This document shows positions 7,638 to 15,489 of a stretch of 33,611 nucleotides of DNA, piece after piece. Numbering within the stretch: position 1 is the first letter of the stretch; every line of letters begins with the position of its first letter. The position numbers and the translations under genes are program-made. The notes beneath the pieces are model-generated. The model was given only the letters and a program-made list of their open reading frames with translations, was not told the DNA's origin and ran no database searches. This DNA is from an uncultured Anaerovibrio sp. (GTDB lineage Bacteria; Bacillota; Negativicutes; Selenomonadales; Selenomonadaceae). The stretch is from the NCBI GenBank assembly GCA_934203205.1, contig CAKPYV010000024.1, positions 1-33,611 on the forward strand, given 5' to 3'.

Positions 7638-8633
7638 TTACAGCTTATACTCTATGGTGCCGATAATGTCCCCACGGTGATTTTTCAATACTGGTGGATA
7701 CTTAGCCTGCAGCTGTTCATATTCATCCTTGGTAAGAATATCCATATACTTCAATACAGCCATTACTGCTGGATTAACAGCTCCATAGCTGCCATCTTCC
7801 ACCTTGAAGGCAATGCCCATATCCTCGTCTCTAACAGCCATGCAGTACACAGCATCGGCACCAATCTTGGCAATTACTCTGCCCTTGGTAATCTGAGAAA
7901 TAGCAGTATCTATACGGCCTGTACCAGCCAAGGCATCTGGATTCTCTGCCATAGCATTGCGAATGCGCAGGGCTGCTGCCTCATACTCTCCCCAGTCTCC
8001 CTTGGCAGGAGAACCGAGACGGGCATAGGCTCTGGCCATATGATCCAAAGGCAGATAAAATACTGGCACACCACAGCCATCAATACCTATTTCCAACTTA
8101 TCCTCTGGCATACAGGAAGCCATAGCTACGTGCTGGAAGATAATCTTCTCTGCTGGGTGGTCTGGCTTAATATAGCCCTCAATAGGCAGGCCCATCATCT
8201 GGCACAAAGCCAAAATCTGGGAATGCTTGCCAGAGCAGGCATTATGCACGGCCTGTGGTCTTTCCCCATGCTTAATCAACTCCACATTGGCCTTGCCACT
8301 CATAGGACGAGCTGCACCGCAGTTCAAGGCATCAGTGGTCAAGCCCAGCTTGTCTAAAATTCCCTTAACCAGCTCCACATGAAAGCCTTCGCCACTATGG
8401 GAGGAAACCAGCAGAGCCAGCTCTCTTTCCGTCAGGCCATATTTCTCCATGCCACCATTTTTGACAAAGGCCAAAGCCTGAAATGGCTTAGCTGCACTGC
8501 GCCAAAACATTGGCAGTTTTCCATTACCTACTTCTTTGAGAATTTCTCCCTTGGTATTCACAGCCACCACATCGGCGCGATGAATATTTTCCACATGTCC
8601 CCCACGGGTATATTCCAGAATAATCTCACTCAT
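7638..8633 (-). CDS. L-asparaginase, rhizobial (ReAV-like, Asparaginase_II) type
   Basis: Predicted to hydrolyse asparagine to aspartate and ammonia. The 331-residue protein belongs to the Asparaginase_II (PF06089) family, unrelated to E. coli AnsA/AnsB. With an offset of two, it keeps the catalytic and zinc-site residues described for Rhizobium etli ReAV: Ser46 and Lys49 (RSAAKPFQ), Ser78 (SSHSGE), Cys133 and Lys136 (NACSGKH), and Cys187 (DGCGVPV). No signal peptide is seen, so it should be cytoplasmic. ATG at 8633 has a GGGGG site. It heads a unit running into birA, coaX and dusB, downstream of the ftsH terminator. I found no convincing promoter. Confidence 0.9.
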   Translation of the reverse strand: MSEIILEYTRGGHVENIHRADVVAVNTKGEILKEVGNGKLPMFWRSAAKPFQALAFVKNGGMEKYGLTERELALLVSSHSGEGFHVELVKGILDKLGLTTDALNCGAARPMSGKANVELIKHGERPQAVHNACSGKHSQILALCQMMGLPIEGYIKPDHPAEKIIFQHVAMASCMPEDKLEIGIDGCGVPVFYLPLDHMARAYARLGSPAKGDWGEYEAAALRIRNAMAENPDALAGTGRIDTAISQITKGRVIAKIGADAVYCMAVRDEDMGIAFKVEDGSYGAVNPAVMAVLKYMDILTKDEYEQLQAKYPPVLKNHRGDIIGTIEYKL

Positions 8634-8692
8634 AACAAAATCCCCCTCTTTGTATTTTGCACTACGACAGAATTTATATAAAAAAGCAGAAA

Positions 8693-8718
8693 TAGGGGAC
8701 TGTAATTACAGTCCCCTA
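8693..8718 (-). terminator. Terminator after ftsH (26-base perfect palindrome)
   Basis: A perfect palindrome built on AGGGGACTGTAA and its complement. On the minus strand it is followed by TTTCTGCTTTTTT. It ends the ftsH transcript ahead of the asparaginase gene. Confidence 0.75.
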
Positions 8719-8729
8719 AATGTTCCATC

Positions 8730-10721
8730 TTAATCCTTGATTGATGTATTCAGATTTGGCTCTGGATTAGCCACATCCACCGGTACAGCCTCCTTGGCTG
8801 TTTCCTTGGCTGCAGACTCATTCTTTGCTGGCTCCTCTACAGGTATCAGCAAGGGAGTAGTGGTATCATCATCGTCGTGATGATCATCCTTTTCTGCAGG
8901 CTCCTTCTTGGTAACATTACCAAAGCCTACAATCTCCTCCAACTCCTCAGCATCCAAAGTTTCCTTATCCATCAGGGCAGCTGCAATATCATGCAGTTTG
9001 TCAATATTGTCAGAAAGTAAAATACGGCACTCCTCATAAGCAGTAGTAATCAGCTTCCGCACCTCCCGGTCAATATCAGAAGCAACCTCCTCGGAATAAT
9101 TCCGCTGGTTGTTCAAATCCCGACCAAGGAATACCTGATGATCACTGCTATCACCAAAGGCGATAGGCCCAAGATGCTTGCTCATACCATATTCCATAAT
9201 CATACTGCGAGCCATCTGAGTAGCCCGTTGAATATCATTCTGAGCACCGGTACTGATTTCCTTCAGTACAACCTCCTCAGCCACACGGCCTGCCAGCAAG
9301 GTCTTTAGCTTATCCAAAAGCTCCCCTCTGGTAGCATAGGAGCGATCCTCCTTTGGCAACATCAAGGTATAGCCACCAGCACGGCCACGAGGAATAATCG
9401 TAACCTTGTGCACAGGATCTGCATTTGGCAGCAGCATACCTACCAAGGTATGACCACCTTCATGATATGCAGTCAGGCGCTTTTCCTTGTCACTCATAAC
9501 CTTGGACTTGCGCTCAGGGCCAGCCATAACTCGCTCAATGGAATCCTCCAGCTCGGACATAAAGATGCACTTCTTGTTGCGACGTGCTGCCAGCAAAGCA
9601 GCCTCGTTAACCAGGTTACTCAGATCTGCACCAGTAAAGCCCGGTGTTCTCCGTGCCAATACCTCCAAATCCACATTTTTGTCCACTGGCTTGCCCTTGA
9701 TATGTACCTTCAGAATGGCCAATCTACCCTTTACATCAGGACGATCTACCACAATCTGACGGTCAAAACGACCTGGACGCAGCAAAGCTGGATCAAGAAT
9801 ATCAGGACGGTTGGTAGCAGCAATAATGATAATTCCCTCATTGGCTGCAAAACCATCCATCTCAACCAGCATCTGGTTCAGAGTCTGCTCACGCTCATCA
9901 TGTCCGCCGCCTAAGCCAGCACCACGCTGACGGCCAACGGCATCAATCTCGTCGATAAAAACAATACAAGGAGCATGCTTCTTGGCCTGATCAAACAAAT
10001 CACGGACACGGGACGCACCTACACCTACAAACATCTCCACAAAGTCAGAACCACTGATGGAGAAGAATGGTACCCCTGCCTCGCCGGCTACAGCCTTAGC
10101 CAACAGGGTTTTACCTGTACCTGGAGGGCCAAACAGCAATACGCCCTTTGGTATCTTGGCCCCTAGCTCATTGTACTTCTTAGGATGCTTCAGGAACTCT
10201 ACTACCTCTTCCAGTTCCTGCTTGGCCTCATCAGCACCAGCAACATCGGAGAAATGTACCTTCACCTTGTCGCCGCCGCTAACCTTGGCACGACTGCGGC
10301 CAAAGGACATCATCTTGCCGCCGCCACCCTGAGTCTGATTCATAAAGAAGAACCACAGGGCTGCCAAAAGTACAATCGGCAACAGAGAAGAAATCAAGCT
10401 GGACCACCAAGGTGGTTCCGGCGGATTTTCCGCCTTAATATCAATATTCTTTGCCTGCAGCTTGTCTACCAGATTGTCCTCCTGGTATGGGAAGCCTGGC
10501 ATAACCGCCTTGAACTCAGTGCCGTCAGACAAGGTACCCTTAATGACATTCTCTACCAGCACTACCTTGGACACCTGTCCATCCTCAACCTGCTTCATGA
10601 AATCCGTATAATGCATTTCCTGAACTTTAGGCTGCTGCTGTTGCGAAAAGAAATCAATGGCAGAGATTGCGACAAAAATTATCAGCAAATACAATGCCAC
10701 ATTTTTCATAAACTTATCCAA
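8730..10721 (-). CDS. ftsH: ATP-dependent zinc metalloprotease FtsH
   Basis: A membrane-anchored AAA+ protease that degrades misfolded membrane and short-lived regulatory proteins. Of the 663 residues, two membrane segments (about 6-24 and 108-128) flank an external domain. The AAA+ module follows, with Walker A GPPGTGKT (198-205), Walker B IVFIDEID, and GRFDRQ of the second region of homology. The protease has HEGGH (420-424) and the third ligand Asp495 (GAQNDIQ). The usual motif reads HEAGH. The C-terminal 55 residues are a low-complexity tail with a His/Asp cluster. The start is TTG 10721: GGAGGAGG lies seven bases upstream and is too far from the next ATG. hpt precedes it. Confidence 0.97.
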   Translation of the reverse strand: MDKFMKNVALYLLIIFVAISAIDFFSQQQQPKVQEMHYTDFMKQVEDGQVSKVVLVENVIKGTLSDGTEFKAVMPGFPYQEDNLVDKLQAKNIDIKAENPPEPPWWSSLISSLLPIVLLAALWFFFMNQTQGGGGKMMSFGRSRAKVSGGDKVKVHFSDVAGADEAKQELEEVVEFLKHPKKYNELGAKIPKGVLLFGPPGTGKTLLAKAVAGEAGVPFFSISGSDFVEMFVGVGASRVRDLFDQAKKHAPCIVFIDEIDAVGRQRGAGLGGGHDEREQTLNQMLVEMDGFAANEGIIIIAATNRPDILDPALLRPGRFDRQIVVDRPDVKGRLAILKVHIKGKPVDKNVDLEVLARRTPGFTGADLSNLVNEAALLAARRNKKCIFMSELEDSIERVMAGPERKSKVMSDKEKRLTAYHEGGHTLVGMLLPNADPVHKVTIIPRGRAGGYTLMLPKEDRSYATRGELLDKLKTLLAGRVAEEVVLKEISTGAQNDIQRATQMARSMIMEYGMSKHLGPIAFGDSSDHQVFLGRDLNNQRNYSEEVASDIDREVRKLITTAYEECRILLSDNIDKLHDIAAALMDKETLDAEELEEIVGFGNVTKKEPAEKDDHHDDDDTTTPLLIPVEEPAKNESAAKETAKEAVPVDVANPEPNLNTSIKD

Positions 10722-10740
10722 TGGAAAACCTCCTCCCGCA

Positions 10741-10761
10741 AAGGTTATTTCGCTAAACCTT
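10741..10761 (-). promoter_or_regulatory. Hairpin in the ftsH leader
   Basis: AAGGTT and AACCTT arms around a nine-base loop lie between the promoter and the ribosome site of ftsH. It has no T-tract. It may affect leader stability or translation; no function is established. Confidence 0.35.
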
Positions 10762-10772
10762 CACGATTACTA

Positions 10773-10801
10773 ATTATAGCATTATTTTTATATTTCTACA
10801 A
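10773..10801 (-). promoter_or_regulatory. ftsH promoter
   Basis: TTGTAG (10796-10801), a 17-base spacer and a perfect TATAAT (10773-10778) on the minus strand, in the gap between hpt and ftsH. ftsH can therefore be expressed separately from tilS-hpt. Confidence 0.65.
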
Positions 10802-11338
10802 TTAGGAATAAATTTCTCTTTTCAACACGCCAATAACAGGAAGATTGCGATAGTTCTCGGCATAATCCAGGCCATAACCTACCAGGAATTCATCTGGCAC
10901 CTCGTAACCGCAATAGTCAATATCCACATCTACCTTACGACGGGAAGGCTTGGATAACAGTGCACACAGCTTCAAGCTGGCTGGCTCCCTCTTAGCCAGT
11001 TCCACCTTCAGCTGGCTCATGGTAATGCCGGAATCAATAATATCCTCCACCAACAATACATGGCGTCCTTTGATATCTACGCTAAGATCCTTTTTGATGT
11101 TCACCTTGCCACTGGTTTCAGTACCATTGCCATAGCTGGAAGCCACCATAAAATCTATGTGCAAAGGAATGCTTATATTTCTGGTCAAATCAGCAAAAAA
11201 CATTACAGCGCCTTTGAGAATACCCACAACCAGCAAATCCTTGCCCTCGTAGTCCTTGGCTATCTGCTGCCCCAGTTCTCTGCATTTTTCCTTCAATGCT
11301 TCCTCATCAAACATTACACTTGCCAAATCCTCTAACAT
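10802..11338 (-). CDS. hpt: Hypoxanthine(-guanine) phosphoribosyltransferase
   Basis: It salvages hypoxanthine and guanine to IMP and GMP using PRPP. The 178-residue protein has the type I PRTase PRPP loop LLVEDIIDSGITMS (95-108), the GILKGAVMF phosphate loop (39-47) and the ASSYG segment. Length is normal. ATG at 11338 has AGGAGA eight bases upstream. tilS ends 20 bases before it and ftsH follows, which is the standard Firmicute tilS-hpt-ftsH order. With the adenine deaminase gene at 29994 it gives a route from adenine through hypoxanthine to IMP. Confidence 0.95.
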   Translation of the reverse strand: MLEDLASVMFDEEALKEKCRELGQQIAKDYEGKDLLVVGILKGAVMFFADLTRNISIPLHIDFMVASSYGNGTETSGKVNIKKDLSVDIKGRHVLLVEDIIDSGITMSQLKVELAKREPASLKLCALLSKPSRRKVDVDIDYCGYEVPDEFLVGYGLDYAENYRNLPVIGVLKREIYS

Positions 11339-11358
11339 GCCTACATTCTCCTTTAAAT

Positions 11359-12774
11359 TTATTTTACTTCTAGAATAAAATATTTATTTGTTGACTCATT
11401 TGCCAAGGCATGAGCAAACCGTCGTTTACCCACCAGCCACAAAATCTCTCCCTGACTGACTGCCAGCCACAGCTCATCCCGCAGTTGACGGGGAACTCTG
11501 GCATCAATCAGAAAATCTTTTAGCTTCTTGCTGCCCTGAGACAATCTAACTCTATCCCCCGGCTGGCGATGCCGAAGCTCTATGGGAAATACACATTTAT
11601 CTGCATCGCCATATATTGCCCCCTCTGGCAATATATCTGGCAAAGCATCTGTCAAATAACCTCTAATCAGCCTGCCATCTGGCAGCTTCAACTCTCCTGG
11701 CAAGGACAGATACATGGCGTGTTTATCCTCACAGCTATCCATGTTATCCATTGTAGCATTATTTTCTGAAAATGGAATGGTTTTTTTATAAAAATATATA
11801 AATTTATAGGAAATTTCCACCTGCAAACCGTAGGGCAAATCCAATTTGCTACCTGTACGCTCTGTCTCCAGCAGATGCTTTATATCCTCCAACTGTCGGT
11901 AGGAAAGCTGTCTATCCTCAGCCAGCTCACCTGCTATTTTTTGCAACAGACGGCCCAGAATGGCTTCCGGCAGTCTTTTCAGCTCCAGACAGCTGCACCT
12001 ATAACCCTTATTTTCCTGCTGTACCAGCCTGTCCCAGGCTTTTTGTACATTAACCTGCAAAAAATCCTCGTCCTGGGCAGCCAGCTCCGCCAAATGACAC
12101 AGCCCCTCTGTCAAAGCTGGATTGTATTCCCGCTCCAGCAAAGGCAGCAGCTCCAAGCGAATCCTATTCCGCAGGAACTCCAATTCGTCATTACTGCTGT
12201 CATGTCTTGGGGTTAACTCCCTTGTCTGACAATACGCTGTCAGCTGGCTCTTTCTGGCAAAAAGCAGGGGCCGGATAAGGCAGCCCTGACGGCTTCTAAT
12301 TCCACCTAAACCACGAATGCCGCTGCCCCTTAGCAAGTGCATCAAAAGGGTTTCTGCCTGATCGTCACCATGATGGGCTGTAGCTATATATACTCCCCTC
12401 GCCCCCTCTGCCATCAGCTTGTCCCGAAGTCCATAAAGAAAACCATAGCGCATTCTTCTAGCTGCTGTTTCCAAGGATTCATTTTTTTGGCTGGCTTCCA
12501 AAGGTACATTGCCAGAACCTAAATAAAAGGCAATTCCCTGCTGACGGCAAAATTCCTGCACAAAGGCTGCATCTCCCAGTGAGTCCTCTCCTCGGATACC
12601 ATGCTCATAATGTGCTGCAGCTACCTCTATTTGAAGCCTTGCCTTCATCTGCCACAACATATCCAGTAGAGCCAGAGAATCTATACCGCCAGAGCAGGCT
12701 ACTAGCACCATGCTATGAGGAGACAAAGCGATTTTCTTCTGCCAGTTCTGACAAAATGTCTTTAAAAAATCCAT
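11359..12774 (-). CDS. tilS: tRNA(Ile)-lysidine synthase
   Basis: It attaches lysine to C34 of the CAU-anticodon isoleucine tRNA so that it reads AUA, an essential activity. The 471-residue protein has the PP-loop ATPase motif SGGIDS (28-33), an AHHGDDQAETLLMHLLRG helix, the central TilS substrate-binding region, and a C-terminal TilS domain (from about 370). I start it at ATG 12774, four bases after GAGGCGGG. An upstream in-frame GTG at 12813 lies inside the terminator hairpin of the preceding gene and is rejected. No promoter is evident in the short gap, so transcription probably reads through the preceding terminator or starts inside the S1-protein gene. Confidence 0.93.
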   Translation of the reverse strand: MDFLKTFCQNWQKKIALSPHSMVLVACSGGIDSLALLDMLWQMKARLQIEVAAAHYEHGIRGEDSLGDAAFVQEFCRQQGIAFYLGSGNVPLEASQKNESLETAARRMRYGFLYGLRDKLMAEGARGVYIATAHHGDDQAETLLMHLLRGSGIRGLGGIRSRQGCLIRPLLFARKSQLTAYCQTRELTPRHDSSNDELEFLRNRIRLELLPLLEREYNPALTEGLCHLAELAAQDEDFLQVNVQKAWDRLVQQENKGYRCSCLELKRLPEAILGRLLQKIAGELAEDRQLSYRQLEDIKHLLETERTGSKLDLPYGLQVEISYKFIYFYKKTIPFSENNATMDNMDSCEDKHAMYLSLPGELKLPDGRLIRGYLTDALPDILPEGAIYGDADKCVFPIELRHRQPGDRVRLSQGSKKLKDFLIDARVPRQLRDELWLAVSQGEILWLVGKRRFAHALANESTNKYFILEVK

Positions 12775-12794
12775 AATTCCCGCCTCAAGTCTCG

Positions 12795-12831
12795 GAAAAA
12801 TAAAAAGGAGCACCTAAGAGGCTGCTCCTTT
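12795..12831 (-). terminator. Terminator between the S1-domain gene and tilS
   Basis: AAAGGAGCA (12804-12812) pairs with TGCTCCTTT (12823-12831). The minus-strand stem is followed by TTATTTTT. This places a break between the divIC/S1 unit and tilS-hpt. Confidence 0.75.
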
Positions 12832-12848
12832 GCATCATCTATCTGTCC

Positions 12849-13352
12849 TTATCTTCTGCGTCCGCCACCACGACCGCCACGCTTGCTATCAGTCTTGCGG
12901 CTGAGATCGGTCAGGCGCTCATCACTATCCTTCAGGAAACGAGACAGCTTATCCTCGAAGGAAGCATTGCTGCCACCGCCAAAACGGCTGTTACTGCGAC
13001 GGAAATCACCGCCAGATGCACGGAATCCCTCATGACGCATAGGTGCGCCACTCTCACGCTGAGGACGGGCATTGAAGCTTCTCTGCTCCCGCTGCTGTGG
13101 CCGTTCCTCCGGCTTCTTCTCCTGAGCCTGCTTTATGGAAAGGGCAATCTTGCCTTTGTCATCCACAGACAAAATCTTAACCTTGACCTTGTCCTGCTCC
13201 TTCAGAAAGTCATTAACATCCTTTACATAGACATCTGCTACCTCTGAAATATGCACCAGGCCAACCTTGTTCTCCGGCAGATTAATAAAAGCTCCAAAAT
13301 TTGTAATGCCGCTAACAACGCCATCAACAATACTTCCAACTTCAATGGACAA
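12849..13352 (-). CDS. S1-domain RNA-binding protein (YabR-like)
   Basis: A 167-residue protein with one S1 RNA-binding domain (about 1-75, including GAFINLP, GLVHISEVA and a KVKILSVD strand), matching YabR/general stress protein 13 of Firmicutes, which lies beside divIC. The rest (78-167) is a disordered Arg/Gly/Ser tail ending in RGGRGGGRRR, an RGG-like extension that probably adds nonspecific RNA contacts. The start is a TTG, ten bases after AGGAGG. A near-perfect promoter (13389-13418) sits at the end of divIC, so the gene has its own expression. The exact role is not established; binding to RNA or ribosomes is inferred. Confidence 0.85.
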   Translation of the reverse strand: MSIEVGSIVDGVVSGITNFGAFINLPENKVGLVHISEVADVYVKDVNDFLKEQDKVKVKILSVDDKGKIALSIKQAQEKKPEERPQQREQRSFNARPQRESGAPMRHEGFRASGGDFRRSNSRFGGGSNASFEDKLSRFLKDSDERLTDLSRKTDSKRGGRGGGRRR

Positions 13353-13388
13353 AATACTTCTTCCTCCTCAAAAATTAACTTAATCGTC

Positions 13389-13418
13389 ATTATACCCTTA
13401 TATTGTGCCAAGTGTCAA
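13389..13418 (-). promoter_or_regulatory. Consensus promoter of the S1-domain protein gene
   Basis: Perfect TTGACA (13413-13418) and perfect TATAAT (13389-13394) with an 18-base spacer, immediately after the divIC stop. Among the promoters I could read here it is the closest to consensus, suggesting high constitutive expression. Confidence 0.8.
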
Positions 13419-13733
13419 TTATTTATTCTCAGCATAAATATAAGGAATTTCACCTTTGCGGGTCATACCCAGCTCTTCCCGAGCCAATTTTTCTATATAA
13501 GCATCATCAGAAAGACTGGCATTCTCTTCCTTTAGCTGCTGGTTTTCCTTCTGAGCCTCCTCTAGGCGCAGACGTGCCTGGTCTATATCACCATTCAGCT
13601 GGCTGATAGTCATGGCCTTATCGCCTATTACATATACACCATAAATTAGGACACAAAAAGTCACCAATAACCAGCCCAGGCTAAGGCCTCCAATTTTTTG
13701 TTTTTTAGGATTTTTTACTCTACCGTCTTGCAC
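13419..13733 (-). CDS. divIC: Septum formation initiator, DivIC/FtsL family
   Basis: A bitopic cell-division protein of 104 residues. A basic N-terminus is followed by one membrane helix (about 17-37), a coiled coil (about 42-75) that pairs with partner divisome proteins outside the membrane, and the family's C-terminal signature YIEKLAREELGM (79-90). The start is GTG 13733 with AGGAG eight bases upstream. The placement next to a YabR-like gene, and close to tilS, matches the Bacillus divIC region. The zinc-ribbon gene ends 11 bases before it. Confidence 0.88.
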   Translation of the reverse strand: MQDGRVKNPKKQKIGGLSLGWLLVTFCVLIYGVYVIGDKAMTISQLNGDIDQARLRLEEAQKENQQLKEENASLSDDAYIEKLAREELGMTRKGEIPYIYAENK

Positions 13734-13744
13734 TTGCTTTTCTC

Positions 13745-14254
13745 CTATTTTTCACTCCACTGATAATAATCTGTAGAAGCAATCTGTCTATACAGAGAAT
13801 CACATTCATCACAATGAAATCTTGCCACTGTATCCGAAAAATCTGCCCGTCCATTAACTATCTTAGCAGTCTCTGGTTCCAGATATTTCATTTTGGCGCC
13901 ACAACGAGGACATTCTGCCTGATTGTTGGCATCCCGTTTTAGCTGTACCGGGGCAATATCTCCTGTTTTCTTTACGTTTTTTCTTTGATTTTTTTTATTA
14001 TTATCACCATTCTGTTTTTTAGCTAAGGATATATCCTCCTCCGTAGCCTTAAAGACATCAAAATAACCTGTATGCAGAAGCTCTCGATAAAATTTGCCAC
14101 ATTTTGTGCAAACAAACTTAGGCTTTATATTATCATAGTCTACCTTGCCAGCAACAACCCGTATCTGACCTCCCGGCAAATAAACCAAGTCTCCATTACA
14201 TTCTGGACAAATGCATATACCGTCTTTTCTTTTCTTCAATTTACTTACTGTCAA
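13745..14254 (-). CDS. Duplicated zinc-ribbon protein of unknown function
   Basis: I do not recognise this 169-residue protein as a named family. It is built from two copies of the same unit: CPEC at 16-19 with CTKC at 49-52, and CPRC at 115-118 with CDEC at 148-151. Spacing inside each copy is identical (29 residues between Cys pairs), and the copies are 99 residues apart, joined by a basic Asn/Lys-rich linker (about 80-110). Each should bind one zinc. It has no signal or membrane segment. The TTG start is supported by GGAG nine bases upstream; no in-frame ATG is available. It sits between a glycolipid glycosyltransferase gene and divIC in one apparent operon. Confidence 0.75.
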   Translation of the reverse strand: MTVSKLKKRKDGICICPECNGDLVYLPGGQIRVVAGKVDYDNIKPKFVCTKCGKFYRELLHTGYFDVFKATEEDISLAKKQNGDNNKKNQRKNVKKTGDIAPVQLKRDANNQAECPRCGAKMKYLEPETAKIVNGRADFSDTVARFHCDECDSLYRQIASTDYYQWSEK

Positions 14255-14274
14255 TCCGAATCACTCCAATACCC

Positions 14275-15402
14275 CTAATTGGATAAATCCATATTTTCCT
14301 TGATGATTTCTACTATTTCCTTTACAGCTTCCGGCTTTCTAGCTATTCTGGCAGCATCTACCATAGTTGCCAACTTTTCTCTATCTCCCAAAAGCTGTCT
14401 TAGTATATAGGCCACATTATCACCTGCGTGAAGCCAAATAGCCACACCACAGCCTGACATATATCTGGCATTATCCGTCTCCGGCCCTGGAATAGGCTCA
14501 TGCAAAAGCATAGGCAGCCCCAAGGACATAGCCTCTGTCAAGGTCAAGGCTCCCGGCTTGGTCAGCAGTACATCTGCTGCCCCCATAAGCTGATGAATCT
14601 TGTCTGTGTAACCATAAACAATAATTTTATGATGGGAATGCTGTCTAGCTGCTTCTACCCTACGCAGAAGCTCCTTGTTCCGTCCAGTTACCACCACCAG
14701 CTGCAAAGACTCTCCTATGGTCTCCAACTGCTCCAGAGCCAAGCCAATACGGCCCAGGCCCAGGCCCCCCCCCATCATAAGCACCACAGGCTTCTCCAGG
14801 GCCAGATTTAGTTTCTGACGACACTGAGCCTTGTCCAGCTCATGCTGAAAGCATTGGGCTACAGGTATACCAGTAACATGTATGGTGCTCTGGTTAATAC
14901 CATCTGCTATGAGCTGTTTTTCCATAAAATCACAGCCTACAAAATACAAATCCATATGAGGACAAATCCACATCTGGTGCACTGAGTAATCTGTAATCAC
15001 CGCTGCTGATAAAAACCCTCGGCGCCATCTTTCACTTAGATGTGAAACCGCCTCTGCGGGAAAAGGATGGGTACAGATTATTACATCGGGTTCATATCTA
15101 CGCAGCAAATTCTTGATGGAAATCGACATGGCATAGGCCATAAGCAGCTGAATAAAGCCACCCTTTCTCTTGCCCGCTGTAAACTGATACATAAACTCAT
15201 AGAGATTGGGCACCATAGCCAGCATTTTCAGATAACAGCCTTTCATCAAAGCATTGACAGCAGATGTATGCCAGCTCATAAAATCAACTATGTCCAAGCG
15301 AGCATGAGGAAAGGATTTTCTGACACCTTCAGCTATAGCTCCTGCTGCTTTTTCGTGGCCAGAGCCAACTGACGCTGTAATTATCAAAAATTTCTTTCCC
15401 AT
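14275..15402 (-). CDS. Diacylglycerol glycosyltransferase-like protein (MGDG synthase/UgtP, GT28)
   Basis: A 375-residue GT-B glycosyltransferase. The N-terminal half carries the MGDG-synthase signature ITASVGSGHEKAAGAIAEG (8-26) and the THPFPAE motif. The C-terminal half carries the GT28 nucleotide-sugar site with MMGGGLGLG, TKPGALTLTEA and the final EPIPGPETDNA region. Relatives (plant MGDG synthase, Bacillus UgtP) transfer a sugar to diacylglycerol at the membrane; the sugar and acceptor here are unproven. It heads the unit with the zinc-ribbon gene, divIC and probably the S1 gene. GAGGTGAGG lies directly before the ATG, and a promoter lies at 15430-15459. Confidence 0.85.
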   Translation of the reverse strand: MGKKFLIITASVGSGHEKAAGAIAEGVRKSFPHARLDIVDFMSWHTSAVNALMKGCYLKMLAMVPNLYEFMYQFTAGKRKGGFIQLLMAYAMSISIKNLLRRYEPDVIICTHPFPAEAVSHLSERWRRGFLSAAVITDYSVHQMWICPHMDLYFVGCDFMEKQLIADGINQSTIHVTGIPVAQCFQHELDKAQCRQKLNLALEKPVVLMMGGGLGLGRIGLALEQLETIGESLQLVVVTGRNKELLRRVEAARQHSHHKIIVYGYTDKIHQLMGAADVLLTKPGALTLTEAMSLGLPMLLHEPIPGPETDNARYMSGCGVAIWLHAGDNVAYILRQLLGDREKLATMVDAARIARKPEAVKEIVEIIKENMDLSN

Positions 15403-15429
15403 AACCTCACCTCGAATCCCTTACTGTTA

Positions 15430-15459
15430 ATTTTAGCACATAAGGAACTTATATATCAA
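15430..15459 (-). promoter_or_regulatory. Promoter of the glycosyltransferase-divIC unit
   Basis: TTGATA (15454-15459), an 18-base spacer and TAAAAT (15430-15435) on the minus strand, about 28 bases before the glycosyltransferase ATG. Confidence 0.55.
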
Positions 15460-15489
15460 CAACCATCTTGTATATTCCCGTATATTTTA

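Noticed and set aside
12775..12813. GTG-initiated extension of tilS
   Set aside because: The extra codons form the T-tract side of the preceding terminator, and a good ribosome site precedes the ATG at 12774.
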